From Adiantum capillus-veneris (taxonomy: Eukaryota; Streptophyta; Polypodiopsida; Polypodiales; Pteridaceae): a stretch of 64,000 bases of DNA. Under the pieces are notes generated by a model. The model was not told the origin of the DNA. It saw only the letters and a program-made list of their open reading frames with translations, and did not search any database. Below are positions 9,673 to 21,480 of this stretch, in pieces. The position numbers were made by a program, and so were the translations under genes. The stretch covers positions 127,433,817-127,497,816 of the forward strand of contig CM043958.1 in the NCBI GenBank assembly GCA_014529385.2, written 5' to 3'. The first letter of the stretch is position 1, and each line of letters begins with the position of its first letter.

Positions 9673-12600
9673 TCATGTCCTATCATAGAGCATCTTTTCC
9701 AAAGAGAGTGCTTCAGAGTCCTTGACGAGATCTTCATTGTTTGGCCCCTTAGCATTTTGGCTAGAGTTACACTCATGCTTCATGGAACAATACTTACATG
9801 AAATAGCTGTCTTTTGACAGATCTTTGGTAGATCCTTTGGTAGAAGGCGACCCAAATAGGGCTTCAAGCGATACCCGTTTACCTTCCTAGAGTGCTCTTT
9901 CCCATTCAAATCCATAAGTTGATAGTAACTTGAGTTGAAAGCCTTCTTGACTATGTATTGTCCCTGCCATCTAGTTTCAAACTTGGCATCAAAACGATTA
10001 TCGAGTCGATTGTCATACCTTAGCACAAGATCTCCTTCATTGATATCTTTGTCCATCAGTTTCTTGTCAAGCTTATCCTTCGCTTGTGTAGCTTTCCTCT
10101 TATATCACTCATAGACTGCTTCTCTTTTCCACTCAAGCTCAACTAGTGTAAGAAGTCAATCCATCCATACCTCTTGATCATTTTGTACACCTCTGCCATG
10201 AAGCCGTATTGTTGGGATGTTGAGCTCAATAGGCTGCAAAGCCTCTTGACCATAGACCAAATGAAATGGTGTGAACTCCGTGGCTTCCCTATATGTGGTT
10301 CGATATGCCCACAAGACACCATCCAAGAAGTCATCCCACAACTTTGTCGTGTTTTGCACCATCTTCCTAATGATGCCTGCAATGACACCATTAGCCTTCT
10401 CCACCAAACCATTTGACTGTGGGTAGTAGGGTGTGCTATGACGATGTAGAATGTGAAGCTCTTCACAAACTTTTGTGGTAAACCCTTCTTGAACCCTGGA
10501 CCATTATCAGAACAATCTCCAGAGGTGTGCCAAATCTACAACAAATATTAGTATAGACAAACCTGCTCACTGTTTTCCCATTTACCCTTGCCACACTTTG
10601 AGCCTCTATCCACCTAGTCATGTAATCTACAGCCACTAGGATGTAGAGTTTACCATTTTTTGTTCTAGGAAGAGGACCCATAACATCAATGCCCCACTTT
10701 TCAAAGGGTCCATTTGCAAGCACTATTTGCCTCGGACCATGCACCAACCTTCTATTTCCATTTACCTGACAATTGTGACAACTTTTATACCAAGTTTGGA
10801 CATCAACATGCAGACTCGGCCAAACATACCCCGTAAGCAAAATCTTCTTAACAGTTAACTCTTGGGCAAAATGGCCACCACATGCTTCTTTATGCAGACC
10901 TTTTAGTATGGCTGGAATTTCCTCGATAGTTGGTACTCTTCGGCACACTTGATCCTTCCCTCTTTGGTAGAGGGATCCTACTAGGAAGAGATAAAAACTT
11001 GCCTTCTTCATGAGTCTCCTCTTCTGAGCTTTTGTGAAGTCTTGTGGAAACTCGCCCTCCAAAATATAGCCAATAATGGGAGCCAATGACTCCAATTCCT
11101 GGTATCTTGGTTGCTGGACAGCTGCTGCCACCATGATGACCTGCACTTCTTTCTCAACACATGTAATTGCTTGTTGTGTAAGTAAATCAACATCTTCATT
11201 TTGTTTCCTAGGAATATGATATAGTTGCACTTCTTCAAACTGATTAAACAACCTACGAATGGCATCAACTTTTGTCCTTAGGCTTTCATTCTTGCATGCC
11301 CAAATGCCTAAAATCTGCTTCACAATGAGAAGTGCATTCCCCTTTACCATGAGACGTTGCAAACCTTGGCCAATGCACATCTTTAAACCATGAAGTAGTG
11401 TGTCGTATTCTGCTTCATTGTTGCTAGACGTTGAACCTGGTAGATTGACCTTCTCTTTCATGAACACCTCTCCACTTGGGTTGAGCAATACTAGCCCTCC
11501 CCCTGCTTTTCATGTGGCTCATCGAAAAGCTCCATCAAAAAACAAGATAAAAGAATTATGAATATTTTTTGGTGGTGGCAATGGTAGGGTCTTTACTTCA
11601 AGTACATTAATCTCCTTTTCATGTACCCTATAAGTGAGAATCCCTACCAATTGTGCACGCACACTATCTTCTACCTTGAAAGAGTATTGAAACTCTTGCA
11701 ACTCCATAATCCACTTTGAGATTCTAATACTAAGATTCATTTGATATGACACCCAAGGGAACAAATCTTTTGCAGTGAGAATTACAAAAAGGTTTTGGTA
11801 GCAAGTAGGATCTAAACTTTCTCACCGCAAACATGAGAGAAAGCATCATGAGTTCTGCCTCTGTGTAGCCTCTCTCCAAAGCATTCATGACCCTACTAGC
11901 AAAGTAGGTGGATCGCATCCTGGTACTGTGGGGATCTTGTTGTAGCAAAACAACACCAATTGTTTCTTTCCCAACACTAGACCTAACAAAGAATGTGTAC
12001 TCCCAACAAGGAGGCATGAGTGTTGGTAGCTCTCCCAGAATGACTTTGATGTTACAAAAATATTCTTCAAGCTCATCAGACCAAACAAATTCGACTTGTT
12101 GTGTCAACTTTTGCAAAGGGTGAAGTAACTCTGAGGCTAAGTGAATGAAGCGTGACATATACTTCACCTTTTGAATGAATGAGATGACCTCCTTAAGACT
12201 CTTCGATGACGGTAACTCAATAAGAGCCTTTGACTTTGAAGGATCCACCTCGATGTCTTTGTAAGAAACTTTATGACCAAGCAAGATCACTTCATCCTCA
12301 CCTATGTGGCACTTGTCGGGCCTGAGTTGACCTCCCATGTCGTAAAGTTTCTTCAAACCCTCTTCTACCTTTTGCAGATGCAATGATTTTGAGCTATAAA
12401 TGCAAAAATCATCAATAAAAACCCTAATGGACTTCCCAAAGAATGCTTGAAACACCATGTTCATGAAGCGTTGGAAGGTTGCAGGAGCATTTGTCAGGCC
12501 AAATGGCATGACTCTGAAAGCATAACAACCCCAAGGAGTGATGAAGGTTGTTTTCAATTGATCCTCCATTGCGATACCTATTTGAAATTAACCTGAGTAG

Positions 12601-13854
12601 CCATCACACACTTTGTACTTCTCATGACCAGCTATCTCATTTAGTATCTCATCTTGAAATGGGGGGGGGGGAAAGTGATCCCTTTTTGTTGCCTCATTGA
12701 GTGGACGGTAATCCACACATACCCTCCGCTTGCTATTTTTCTTGGGAGTGACAAGAACGGGAGAGACCTACTCCGAATTCTCTACTAGATAAATAAAACC
12801 TGTTGCTAGAAGCTTTCTTATCTCCTTAAGTAAAGCCTGCTCCTTGATGAACATCATCTACTCCATGCACGTCGGTGTAGTCTTTAGCAAAAAGCTTAGG
12901 AAATTAACACACCTTTGAACTCCTCTCTTTCATCCTTTGTAAGTGTTGTAGACAACATACCTTCTAACATTCCTTCATCTTCCACATTTTCGTTCTCTTG
13001 GGAACCTACCTCCTCCAAACCTGGACAAGAGGTCTCTTGGTTGGTTGGCTTAAACCTTACCCCCATGAATTCGATGGAAGACTCCTCTTCAGTAATGCTG
13101 CCGCTACTTTCGTCTTCTGAAGTGTTATCGGTCCAATCTTCTTCCGTCTCACTTTGAGATGATTCTTCGTGGAGCTTCTCTTGGCATTGCTCCTTCATGT
13201 CAAAGAAAACCTTCTTATGATTGTCATTCCTACAAATTATTTTTCCACTCTCCCAATCCTGCAAAGCTCGCATTTTCATTAGCCATGGTCTTCCTAGATT
13301 AAATGTATAACCACTTCCCTTGGTCGACATAACATGAAAATTCACCGCCTTCTTAATGCCAAAGGCCTCTACAAAGATATTTTTACAAATGCCTACACAC
13401 CTAGCCTTGCTATTGTTTGTCATCTTGACTTTGATTCAGGTGTCTCATGGATGTGCATGCCTAGTCTTTGCATGAGTTCCTCTGCCATGATGCAAATTTG
13501 TGCACCTCCATCCACTAGACCTTTCCTAACCAATGTCCCTTTGATGTAACAATCTAGCACAGGTGTAATATCCTCATTCATTTCAGCTTGTGCAATTTTT
13601 ACAACAGGCACACTCTCTTTTACCTTTCTCCTAGTGCTAACTACCCTTGTTAAATCCCTCCTAACTTGTGGACATAATACAAGAAATTGAAGCCATGAGA
13701 TATCAGGACCCTTACTTCTCATGTCTTCCAACAAGTTGTACGGAGCCATACCATGTCCAAGAGGGAAGTTTTGGAGGTTGATACGATGTCGAGTCCTCTT
13801 GGTTTCCTTGGTCTCCTTTGCCTTCTTTTCTCGTCCATGATCACTTTGTGACAT
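9673..13854 (-). pseudogene. Tat-like gypsy pol: protease, RT, dual RNase H, integrase
   Basis: Minus-strand polyprotein in pieces. Protease: LVDGGAQICIM (DGGA where D[ST]GA is usual) with downstream LGRPWL, then a Glu/Ser-rich spacer. RT: VCVDYRPLNE, a CCC-rich slip at 12661-12670, TTFITPWGCYAFRVMPFGL, VFIDDFCIYSS. RNase H 1: the YTEAELMMLS region. RNase H 2: FFDGAFR, SSNNEAEYDTLLHGL, then KGNALLIVKQ where the usual GDS aspartate is Asn, then YHIPRKQNEDVD. Integrase: GGHF and CHNC zinc finger, GIDVMGPLP, an interrupted second Asp near 10500, VEKANGVIAGI with the Glu, and a C-terminal FETRWQGQYIVKKAF module (9673-10056). A second, archaeal-type RNase H between the first RNase H and integrase is characteristic of the plant Tat clade. 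Several frameshifts and stops make it non-functional. Confidence 0.87.
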
Positions 13855-13858
13855 GACT

Positions 13859-14976
13859 CCATGGAAGGTACAGGTTTGAGTGAGAGATTGAGAGGAATGA
13901 TTGTGTATGTGTGTGTGTAGAAGTGTGGAAAGAGGTGAGAGAAGAGTATGGGCTACTTGTATGAAAAGTGGGCAGACTGGGGTTCACTCAAGAAATCCTA
14001 GCTCACCGGTGGTTGCTCAAAAAATCACCAAAATTTTTGAGGTGATTATTCAGCTTTTGGTCCAAATTTTCTCGTTTGACTAGCGCTTCAAATTCAGAGT
14101 GGAGATGGATATAAAAAATCCCACTAAAATACCTATTTTTCTTCACAAAAAATTCTTCAGCGGCCCCCTTTTTGTTGAATTTTCATATGGCTCCAAAGGT
14201 GAGCCCCTCCTTGCATGATAGCATGACCTAATTGATTCTTAGGGGTTTGAAAATATGCATGGTTGTAAATTATGTATAAATATAATATATGGATATGATG
14301 AAAAAAGACATGCTAGTATATATAAACAATTTATGGAATCTATAATAGTGTGGGCTATAAATATATAAAAAATAAATATATGAAAATATAGGGAATCAAA
14401 TGAGGAGGGCCCTTGTTTGTTTTATTGATGTATATTTATTTACACGAGGTAAGAAAGAGTTCCTGTAGGAAATAGGAATTTAATGAAAGGCAATGACTGA
14501 TGGTGGAAAGTATTTTTGAGGTTTTTTCTTAGGAGTGGATTCACACCAAAAATAAGAGAAGCTTGTGTGAAGATATTTTTATATGGAATAAAGAGTATGC
14601 AAAATAGTAAGAAAATTGTGGTAATGGTGATTCAATGTATATAGCATACATAGGCAAATAACGCACACCTAAATAGAAATGTTTAAATAAATACCAAAAT
14701 AATTATGAAAAATCTTTATATTTAGGTCTTATATACAATGAAATATTTACACACAAAAAAGGTCATAATATACTCTTTTTTTATTTTTTGTTTTTTTTTG
14801 CTCAACTAGCCCAGTGACTAGCTAATTGAGGGTTTTTAAGGAAACATGGAGAAAGTCCCCTAACTCACACACGTCTATGTACAGTGAAAGGGTGAAGATA
14901 ACCACAGTATTTGAGTGATTTGATAGGGTGAGGTAGTTCACCATGACAATTTTGAATAACCGAAAAACGGCTATCA
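13859..14976 (-). repeat. Tat-like element, high-coordinate LTR (5' LTR)
   Basis: Partner of 8499-9644, ending at TATCA (14976), where the outer LTR copy begins. Short frames starting in the TG repeat near 13901 are repeat shadows. No primer-binding site is present at its 13859 end. Confidence 0.8.
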
Positions 14977-16082
14977 ATAGCATAGTAATGAAGATGGAGA
15001 AGATGGCAAGCTTAAGCATTGAAGCATGGCTCTTGGTTTGATTTACATTCCATAGCCAAGAGTGTTGCTGTAGGCTCTCAACTTCTCTACTTACTTGGAG
15101 AAGGAGAGGAAGCTCTTGCGCTTTGCACAATACACAATGAGAGTGTGTGTGTGAGTGTGTGTGGGAGAGTATACCCCTCAAGAAATCCCCTAGCTTGCTT
15201 TGGTCAACCCCCCCCCCCCCCCCCCCCCCCCCCATTGTAGCTCATGCTTGAAGCTCATTGGACCCCTCTTGGCCTAACCAATCACAGGCAAGGGTATATC
15301 AAGCAACAAGGCTAGCCTTGGGACAAGTGTCCCCTTTCCCTTTGAGAGAGAGGACTTGATAAATGCTAAAAAAATTAATTAAATTAACTAAATTATCATT
15401 GGACCCCTTGGAAGGCCAACCAATAGGTTTTAGGAACACCATGAAGATAACCTAGCTAGGGGCTTGACATGTGTCCTACTTGCCTCTTGGGCATGGGGTT
15501 CCGTTGGGAGAGAGAGTGGTCAAGAAACCACCCCCCCTTCTTGCATGGCTCTCCCTCTCCTTGTAGGTATTTGGTTTGACTTTTGTAACACCTCAAGCCC
15601 CTCAACCTTGGGCCCAATTCTCACCACAAGCTTGGCCCTTAAGCCCTCAAGCTTGGGTTGGGTTTCCACCTCAACTACATCCCTAGCATCTTAAGCATGA
15701 CAAGCACCTCAAGCATCTCAATCATCAAGCACTTAAAGCATCTCAAGCATCACAATCATCAGGCATGACAAGCACCTCAAGCTGAGGCCGGGTTCCCATC
15801 TCAAGCACATCCCTAGCTTACCTAAGGTCAAAGGACTTTTAACACTAACTGTTGGAGGTCTTCAATGAAGCTAACCCTAAGGTCTTTAAGCTCCATTTTT
15901 TAGCCTTGCTCTTTGACATACCATCTATCATTTGGGCCCCTTTACCATTGGTGCCATGTTGAGATAGATCTATAAGCACATGTCATTATCCTAACCCTTA
16001 TTCCCGTTTATTCTCCCACATTAAATGATCAGTTTAATATGAAAAAATCATTTGGGTTGGTTAGATATTAGATTTTATGACA
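14977..16082 (-). repeat. Outer gypsy LTR, high-coordinate copy (5' LTR)
   Basis: Partner of 2914-3943. Its minus-strand start TGTCATAAAATC is intact at 16082. It carries a 26-base C run at 15208-15233 that is only 6 bases in the other copy. The 14977 end abuts the Tat-like LTR, so its own 3' end may be missing. Confidence 0.75.
15208..15233. repeat. Poly-C tract (26 C)
   Basis: An uninterrupted C run inside an LTR; the sister LTR has six C at the same place (about 3140). It may be real expansion or a sequencing/assembly error. Confidence 0.9.
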
Positions 16083-16152
16083 CTGAAATTTGAGAAAGTG
16101 AGCAAGCGTGTGTTGGCGATGCTGGTGACTAAGGCTAAGTGGACGCAACCTA

Positions 16153-16163
16153 CTCTGATACCA
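16153..16163 (-). other. Copia primer-binding site (initiator tRNA-Met)
   Basis: Minus-strand TGGTATCAGAG, the 3'-end complement of initiator tRNA-Met and the standard copia primer site, lies two bases after the LTR end (…CCAACA). The outer gypsy LTR starts 70 bases further on, suggesting insertion into this copia leader. Confidence 0.75.
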
Positions 16164-16165
16164 AA

Positions 16166-16489
16166 TGTTGGAAATAGGGTTGCATAGAAACACACCCAAC
16201 TTGGAGAAGACAAAGGAAGCTCAAGGAACACAACGGAGAGTTTCATTGCTTAGTGCACAATGAAAGATAAGTAGCCCTAGAGTGATGGATGTATATACAA
16301 TGCACGGGGAAAAAAAACCTCCTAGTGAGGGAAAAAATGCCACTGCGGTCCTAAGTGTGTTCACATACATCACTACCACATGTATATGGTAACACATTCT
16401 TCTGTAAGTAGATGCGTGAGTAAATCCTTTCCTTTGGTCTATTTTTCCCTCTAAGTAAAAATGTGTGCGTTGCTTCGCCAAAACCAACA
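16166..16489 (-). repeat. Copia 5' LTR (324 bp)
   Basis: TGTTGG at 16166 and CCAACA at 16484-16489 give a 6-bp inverted terminus. The primer site lies just inside on the minus strand, and a TATATA box sits near 16293 on the minus strand. No matching 3' LTR was recognised within the window. Confidence 0.65.
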
Positions 16490-17640
16490 TTGAAATAAAC
16501 TTGGCATGAAGAAATATAGGGTCCTGTAAAAAATGACAATGTGTATCCAAATGTGTGGAAAGGAAAACGGCTTGGAAAAATATATGGCATTCCAAGTGAA
16601 CATTGTGCACTCTGCTTACTCAATGTGCTTCAGAAAATCAAAACCAATGAAATTCAAATTTTAAATTCAATACAGGGTGCTCATTGCATAGGGTTTGAAT
16701 GTTTGAGCATGGGTATGCATGTTTATGTATGTGTGCTCTTATGCATGTGTGTTTGTTTATATTTGTAGTGTATGTCTGAAAACTATAATGTTGTAGCATA
16801 TATGTTAATAACAATTATGCAACTATTGGCATGCAACAAGTGGCACAAATGATTGAATGCATGAGAATCAAGAATGGTGCTCTAAGAAAATCTTGACATA
16901 GCTGCTAGATTGATGCATGTGAAAAGGCTCAATGATCAATTACTAGAGATACTGAATTCGTCAAGCAAAAAATTTGGTTAAAGTTGTAATATATTGAGCT
17001 TAAATTTTACTTACAAGTGTAAACTTTCATTTGGATCACAAAATATTACCCTTGATTCAAAGAAGGTTCAGGATTTTGAGCATTCTGAAAGACTGCTAGT
17101 CAAAGGCGTTCAAAAAAAGATGTGTGCTTGTTTATGCTTGGTTGACATCTATGCTAGGGTGGTTTCCTGTTGAAATCTCAACTAGTTCTCGGTGAGAATT
17201 CTATTGAGGGTATGCTCTCTTTGAATGCAAGGTTATAGCATGTGCCCAATATAGCATAGCAAAGAGACATGCCTTGCCTAGGTTGAATAGAACTTCATGC
17301 CCACTTTTGGTTCATGCACCATGGTCTAAACCACCTTCACATTCAATGTCATTTTGGTGGATGAATGGGCCTCCAAGCTAGCCACTGGACTCAATCATGA
17401 TCATCATTACAAAGCCAGGATTGTTCAGGGTTTTGTTGTTTTCAACCTCAAAATAAATGCAGGTTTGATACAATCTCTATCCCCTAGCTTAATGGGGCCT
17501 TCGACTTGCACAATGATCCAACACTTGGTCCTAATCTACCTTTTGCAATACCTCCTACTTGCATTGTAGGTTATCTGCAAGGCCGCAATAATTTGTACCC
17601 AATGAGTCACCTCTATAATTTTTAATGGTGTCAATTAGCT
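16490..17640. other. No gene seen
   Basis: AT-rich sequence with short frames broken by stops. Nothing recognisable as protein, RNA gene or repeat. Confidence 0.5.
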
Positions 17641-18150
17641 TTTTCTTGTAGATCAGTTTGTTTGATATAACCCTTTTGAAGCTTAAGGTATCAACAAGAT
17701 TAATTTTGCACACCCACCATTACTATAAACTCTCGTGCTTTTATGCTTGTGGAACATGGGGGAGTTTGTGTTGCGAGCAAAGCGTGTGCATAGAGAAGGT
17801 GAGAGAAAGGAGAGAAAACACAGTTTTGGTGGAGCTACTTAACTACAATTACTATAGCAAGCTGATTGGGCACATTACCTTTATCCCATTAATCTCCCAC
17901 TCAAAGTCCAATGTGCCTTTTAGTTGTACTATGTTTATACAAGGTATGTATAGATCTCTATCTAATGCCCATAAGCAATTGACCACGTGCAAATTTCTTG
18001 GAGATTGAGCTTTGGTTAGTGTATCGAGGATTGTCATCTGTGTGAATTTTAACATTGAAAGAGGTATGCATATTGATTGGATATCACACATGGAGATATT
18101 ATGGATTTCTACATGCATAAATTAGGGGATTCCCTGTTCCATATGATATG
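17641..18150 (-). pseudogene. Copia pol 3' end (RNase H tail), polypurine tract and start of 3' LTR
   Basis: On the minus strand 18118-17910 reads MHVEIHNISMCDIQS and LDTLTKAQSPRNLHVVNCLW, matching the end of copia RNase H (HVEI…, ADxLTKxL…). It is followed by GAGTGGGAGAT (near 17900), the classic copia polypurine tract, and then TAATGGGATAAAGG, which would be a TGATGGG LTR start with one mutation. The LTR then extends toward lower coordinates for an undetermined length. The RT fragment at 19735-19900 is probably the same element. Confidence 0.6.
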
Positions 18151-18600
18151 TTCCCTTCAATTCCATCTATTAAAGCTAGTTTTTATAGAGAGAGAGAGAG
18201 AGGGGGGGGGGGAGATTGCATCCAAGAAAATTCTTCTAAACATAACTTTGGTAAATTTCCCTCAAAATCTTTGATAACTTCTCAAAAGATTTTTCGTTTG
18301 CAATATGAGGCAAAAATGCATCAATGTGAAACAATCAATCCCTTAAAGATGTTGTTGGACATCTCCTTGTGCCTAAAGCATGAAAATGGTTAGGAAACTA
18401 CATGGACAATGGAAAATCTACTAGATAAGAAAAAGTAGCAAAATACTCAAAGCCAAAATTTCTAACTACGCCTTTGACTCTACAGTATCACTACTCAGAG
18501 GACTTCTAGGAGGAGGAAGTCACCCCCACATTGCGCCTTGGATTTCAATGGTTCTGAATTTTCCAAGTGAGAAAACTTAGAATCCAAAAACACAAAACCA

Positions 18601-18960
18601 AGTGCATTCTCTTAGGATTGCAAGAAACAATTAGTGGTGCATGCAATAGATTCATCATGAGATACATTATACAACCACAAAGCCTTAAAAACTGCGTTGC
18701 ACAAACTACTCAAATGTGACCATGGTCTTTGTTTCATCTTCTTGTCAGCTATGCAAGCATCACCTAGTAGATGCACCCTACAAGATTTCAATGTCCCTTC
18801 AAGTAAGATCTTAAGCAACTCTTACATCTTTGGAGTTAGATTCAAGCTTTTCTCAAGTCAAGCAATTCCAAGTAATTTCTTCTTGGCAACAAGCTTTAGA
18901 AACCTTTTCACTAGCTTCCCTTCTTCAATAGCCTTAATGACTCCAACTACAATGTAGTAC
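18601..18960 (-). other. Unrecognised open stretch, possibly retroelement-derived
   Basis: Minus strand reads MYYIVVGVIKAIEEGKLVKR, a stop, and later ACIADKKMKQRPWSHLSSLC and NVSHDESIACTTNC. Composition is protein-like but the frame is broken by two stops and I do not recognise a family. It lies between copia RT and RNase H remnants, so it may be transposon sequence or a captured fragment. Confidence 0.2.
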
Positions 18961-19625
18961 ATGGAGAGAAGAGCTCCTATTTTCCTTGGCTCAAAGGGGC
19001 CATTGATGCTATTTTATAGATTCCAAACATTGCGTAATTAGTCGTGGATGACTTTTTCTATTATGAATGTTGTGATATATAATGGTTGATCAAGATGTCA
19101 TGCCGTATGGTTCTCTCCTTTGTTTGGTCATTGGTAAGATTTATGATTCCATGAGGATATTGGTATAGTTAAAGGCACTATCTTGGTATCATTTTGTGGC
19201 ATTTGCCTTGGAGGATACTTCACCGCCTTGAGATGATGCCATGGGAGGTTGGTATGGTCAAAGACATAGTAATCATGGTCCCTTCCAAATGGTGTTTGTT
19301 TTGGAGGATGATTTGCCTCCCTATATCACTGTCCTTTAGCTTTGCATGAAACACTAGATTATGTGCAAATGCATATTTCTTTTGTATCATTCTTTCTCAG
19401 CACATCTTCCACCACCTCCTATGGTTTCTTTCTAGGTTTTACCATAAATCGACTAATCACTCTCATTGCAAATACAATGTATGTACTAGTCCCAATCCTA
19501 GTTACATCAAAGAACCACCAACAAATGCACAATAAATCTTGACCATCTTAGACTTTTCCTCTTCAAATTTGAGACAATCCTATTGGCTAAGGTTCACATT
19601 TGAAAGCAATGGAGTAGATAAGAAG

Positions 19626-19660
<35 letters not shown>

Positions 19661-19672
19661 CCCCCCCCCCCC
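19626..19672. repeat. Poly-C tract (34 C, G, 12 C)
   Basis: A near-uninterrupted C run lies immediately downstream, in minus sense, of the copia RT fragment. The proline-rich frame across it is an artefact of the repeat. Confidence 0.9.
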
Positions 19673-19734
19673 AACACTCCGCCGCCCCCCCTCCGACCCA
19701 AAATGCTTTAATATACAAAAAGTTTACTCGTTTT

Positions 19735-19900
19735 TTGACAAGGGAAGAACATTATTAAAATCCTTCATGTCAAAATTATCATGTAGTTTCGTCTCTAATG
19801 CATCTAACTCAAGCTTGTTCTTCCTAGCTATGAGTATGTCATCCACCTAAACGATAAGAATGAAAAAGACTACCATCTATAGGTTTGGTCATGTAGAGGT
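19735..19900 (-). pseudogene. Copia reverse transcriptase fragment
   Basis: The minus strand reads VDDILIARKNKLELDALE then KLHDNFDMKD, the region around the copia RT catalytic box (YVDD-x-LI) and following FDMKDLG. The Tyr codon of YVDD is a TAG stop here. Only about 55 codons survive. Beyond it lie an (AC)n tract and an unrelated repeat. Confidence 0.75.
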
Positions 19901-19916
19901 AATGATATATGTATAT

Positions 19917-19917
<1 letters not shown>

Positions 19918-19967
<50 letters not shown>
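19918..19967. repeat. (AC)n microsatellite
   Basis: About 25 AC units, directly followed by the dispersed repeat copy at 19968. Confidence 0.95.
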
Positions 19968-19970
<3 letters not shown>

Positions 19971-20480
19971 GTCAGTTTCATATGTGGCTTACTGTTTTGA
20001 GAATGGATACTTGCTGATATTTAACACTACATGGATGGTAGATATAAGTCAAAAAGAATTTAAGTAGGACATGGATAAAAACTCATAGGTTCATTGACAC
20101 CTATAATACGTATTCAAACTAACGAATTTGTTGTCTTGTTTATATGGATGTAGGTGAGGACTCTATCTTTACTTAGGTTCTTTTTGGCTAAGTTGTTGTC
20201 CATCACTGTAGAACCTGGACTCTCTCACTTCAGAATAAGTTGTTCTTGACTGTCTCATGTACAAATCACTAGAATGATACCTCATTCTTACTATGATGTA
20301 CAAAAATGAATGAAAGACTGAGTTGTCTTTGTGCTAATCATTGTCCTTTATCTAAAGTCAGTTGTCTTTTGAACTGATATGCTCTTTTTTGTATAAGTAT
20401 AAGTCTAAAAACAACAACACATAAGTCTTTTGAAATGATATGTTCTTTTGTGTATAAGTATAAATCTAAACTCAAGGTTC
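19968..20480 (+). repeat. Dispersed (AC)n-linked repeat, copy 1
   Basis: Shares long near-identical blocks with 21088-21480, such as GAATGGATACTTGCTGATA, CACTACATGGATGGTAG, and TTATATGGATGTAGGTGAGG. A more diverged copy is at 49735-50062. Each copy touches an (AC)n tract. There is no coding capacity. The class is unknown (SINE-like or other non-autonomous element). Confidence 0.75.
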
Positions 20481-21056
20481 TCCCAGAAAGCTGGGAAACC
20501 AATATGTTGGCTTTGGAGATTTTTTTCTATAGGCTTTGATGGACCCACTGTCTATAATTCCTTGTTAGGTTAACAGGTGTTAAGTGGTCTTTCCTTGTCT
20601 ATAGATCGGATTCCTATTCACAGCTATTGTCGTCTTTGACTCTGCTGGTTTTAGGTTGCAGGTTAATCCAAAATTACTTACCCTTGTGTAATTATTTAGA
20701 TTCTTATGATTTCACGAACATTTTACCTATAAATGAACTACTCTTGGATGGACGGTTCATTTTAGGACTATCCATAGAAACTGGTTAAAGCATGGAAAAC
20801 TTCTACAACTGACTATGAACATAATACATACTATTCTCTACTGGCTAACACAGCTTTAAAACTATGACTGGAGTATAATATTCTCTGTTAACATTGTCAC
20901 TTATAGTTCTGATGAGACTCCTACATTTTGTGATCTGATACAACTCTTTGGCTTCAGACTTGGCTATTCTATTCTCATCAACTTGATGATGCAGTTGGCC
21001 CATACTCAATGGGCCTACTGCTGCCAGCTCATTGAGTATGGTGCTTGGGTTAGGAA

Positions 21057-21059
<3 letters not shown>

Positions 21060-21087
<28 letters not shown>
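21060..21087. repeat. (CA)n microsatellite
   Basis: About 14 CA units immediately precede the second copy of the dispersed repeat. Confidence 0.95.
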
Positions 21088-21090
<3 letters not shown>

Positions 21091-21480
21091 CACTTTTATA
21101 TGTGACTTACTATTCTAAGAATGGATACTTGCTGATACCTAACACTACATGGATGGTAGGTATAAGTTAAAAAGGTTTTAAGTAGGACATGGATAACAAC
21201 TGATAAGTTCGTTGAAAACCTATAAAACGTATTCATGGCTAATGAATTTTTTGTCTTGTTTATATGGATGTAGGTGAGGACTCTATCTTTACTTAGGATC
21301 TTTTTGGGTAAGCTATTGCCCATCACTATCGAACCTCGCCTCTTTCACTTCATAAAATAAGTTGGTTTTGTGCTAATCATTTTCCTTTGTTTAAGCCATT
21401 TGTGTTATGAACTATTATGTTCTTTTGTGTATAAGTTTAAGTCTATAAACAACAATACATGCACACATACACACACACCC
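21088..21480 (+). repeat. Dispersed (AC)n-linked repeat, copy 2
   Basis: Second copy of the family at 19968-20480, about 1.1 kb downstream in the same orientation, again starting right after a CA tract and ending near another short CA tract (21465-21478). Confidence 0.75.

Larger units (their letters stand above)
8499..14976 (-). mobile_element. Gag-less Tat-like Ty3/gypsy element between direct repeats
   Basis: Two ~1.1-kb direct repeats enclose 4.2 kb carrying protease, RT, two RNase H regions and integrase in order on the minus strand. A normal element would have a primer-binding site, leader and gag between the 5' LTR (13859-14976) and protease. Here the protease reading frame begins 5 bases from the repeat, so those parts are deleted. 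Confidence 0.75.
2914..16082 (-). mobile_element. Composite nest of minus-strand Ty3/gypsy elements
   Basis: Direct repeats of about 1.03 and 1.1 kb bound the block. Inside are three sets of minus-strand gypsy pol remnants that cannot belong to one element: a deleted RT/RNase H/integrase C-terminus (4332-5940), a second integrase with chromodomain and its own LTR (5947-7905), and a third full pol between its own direct repeats (8499-14976). The order implies serial insertion with deletions. Target-site duplications were not found at the outer ends. Confidence 0.65.

Noticed and set aside
19539-19850. Proline-rich frame of 103 codons
   Set aside because: Created by the poly-C tract; the opposite strand carries the copia RT fragment.
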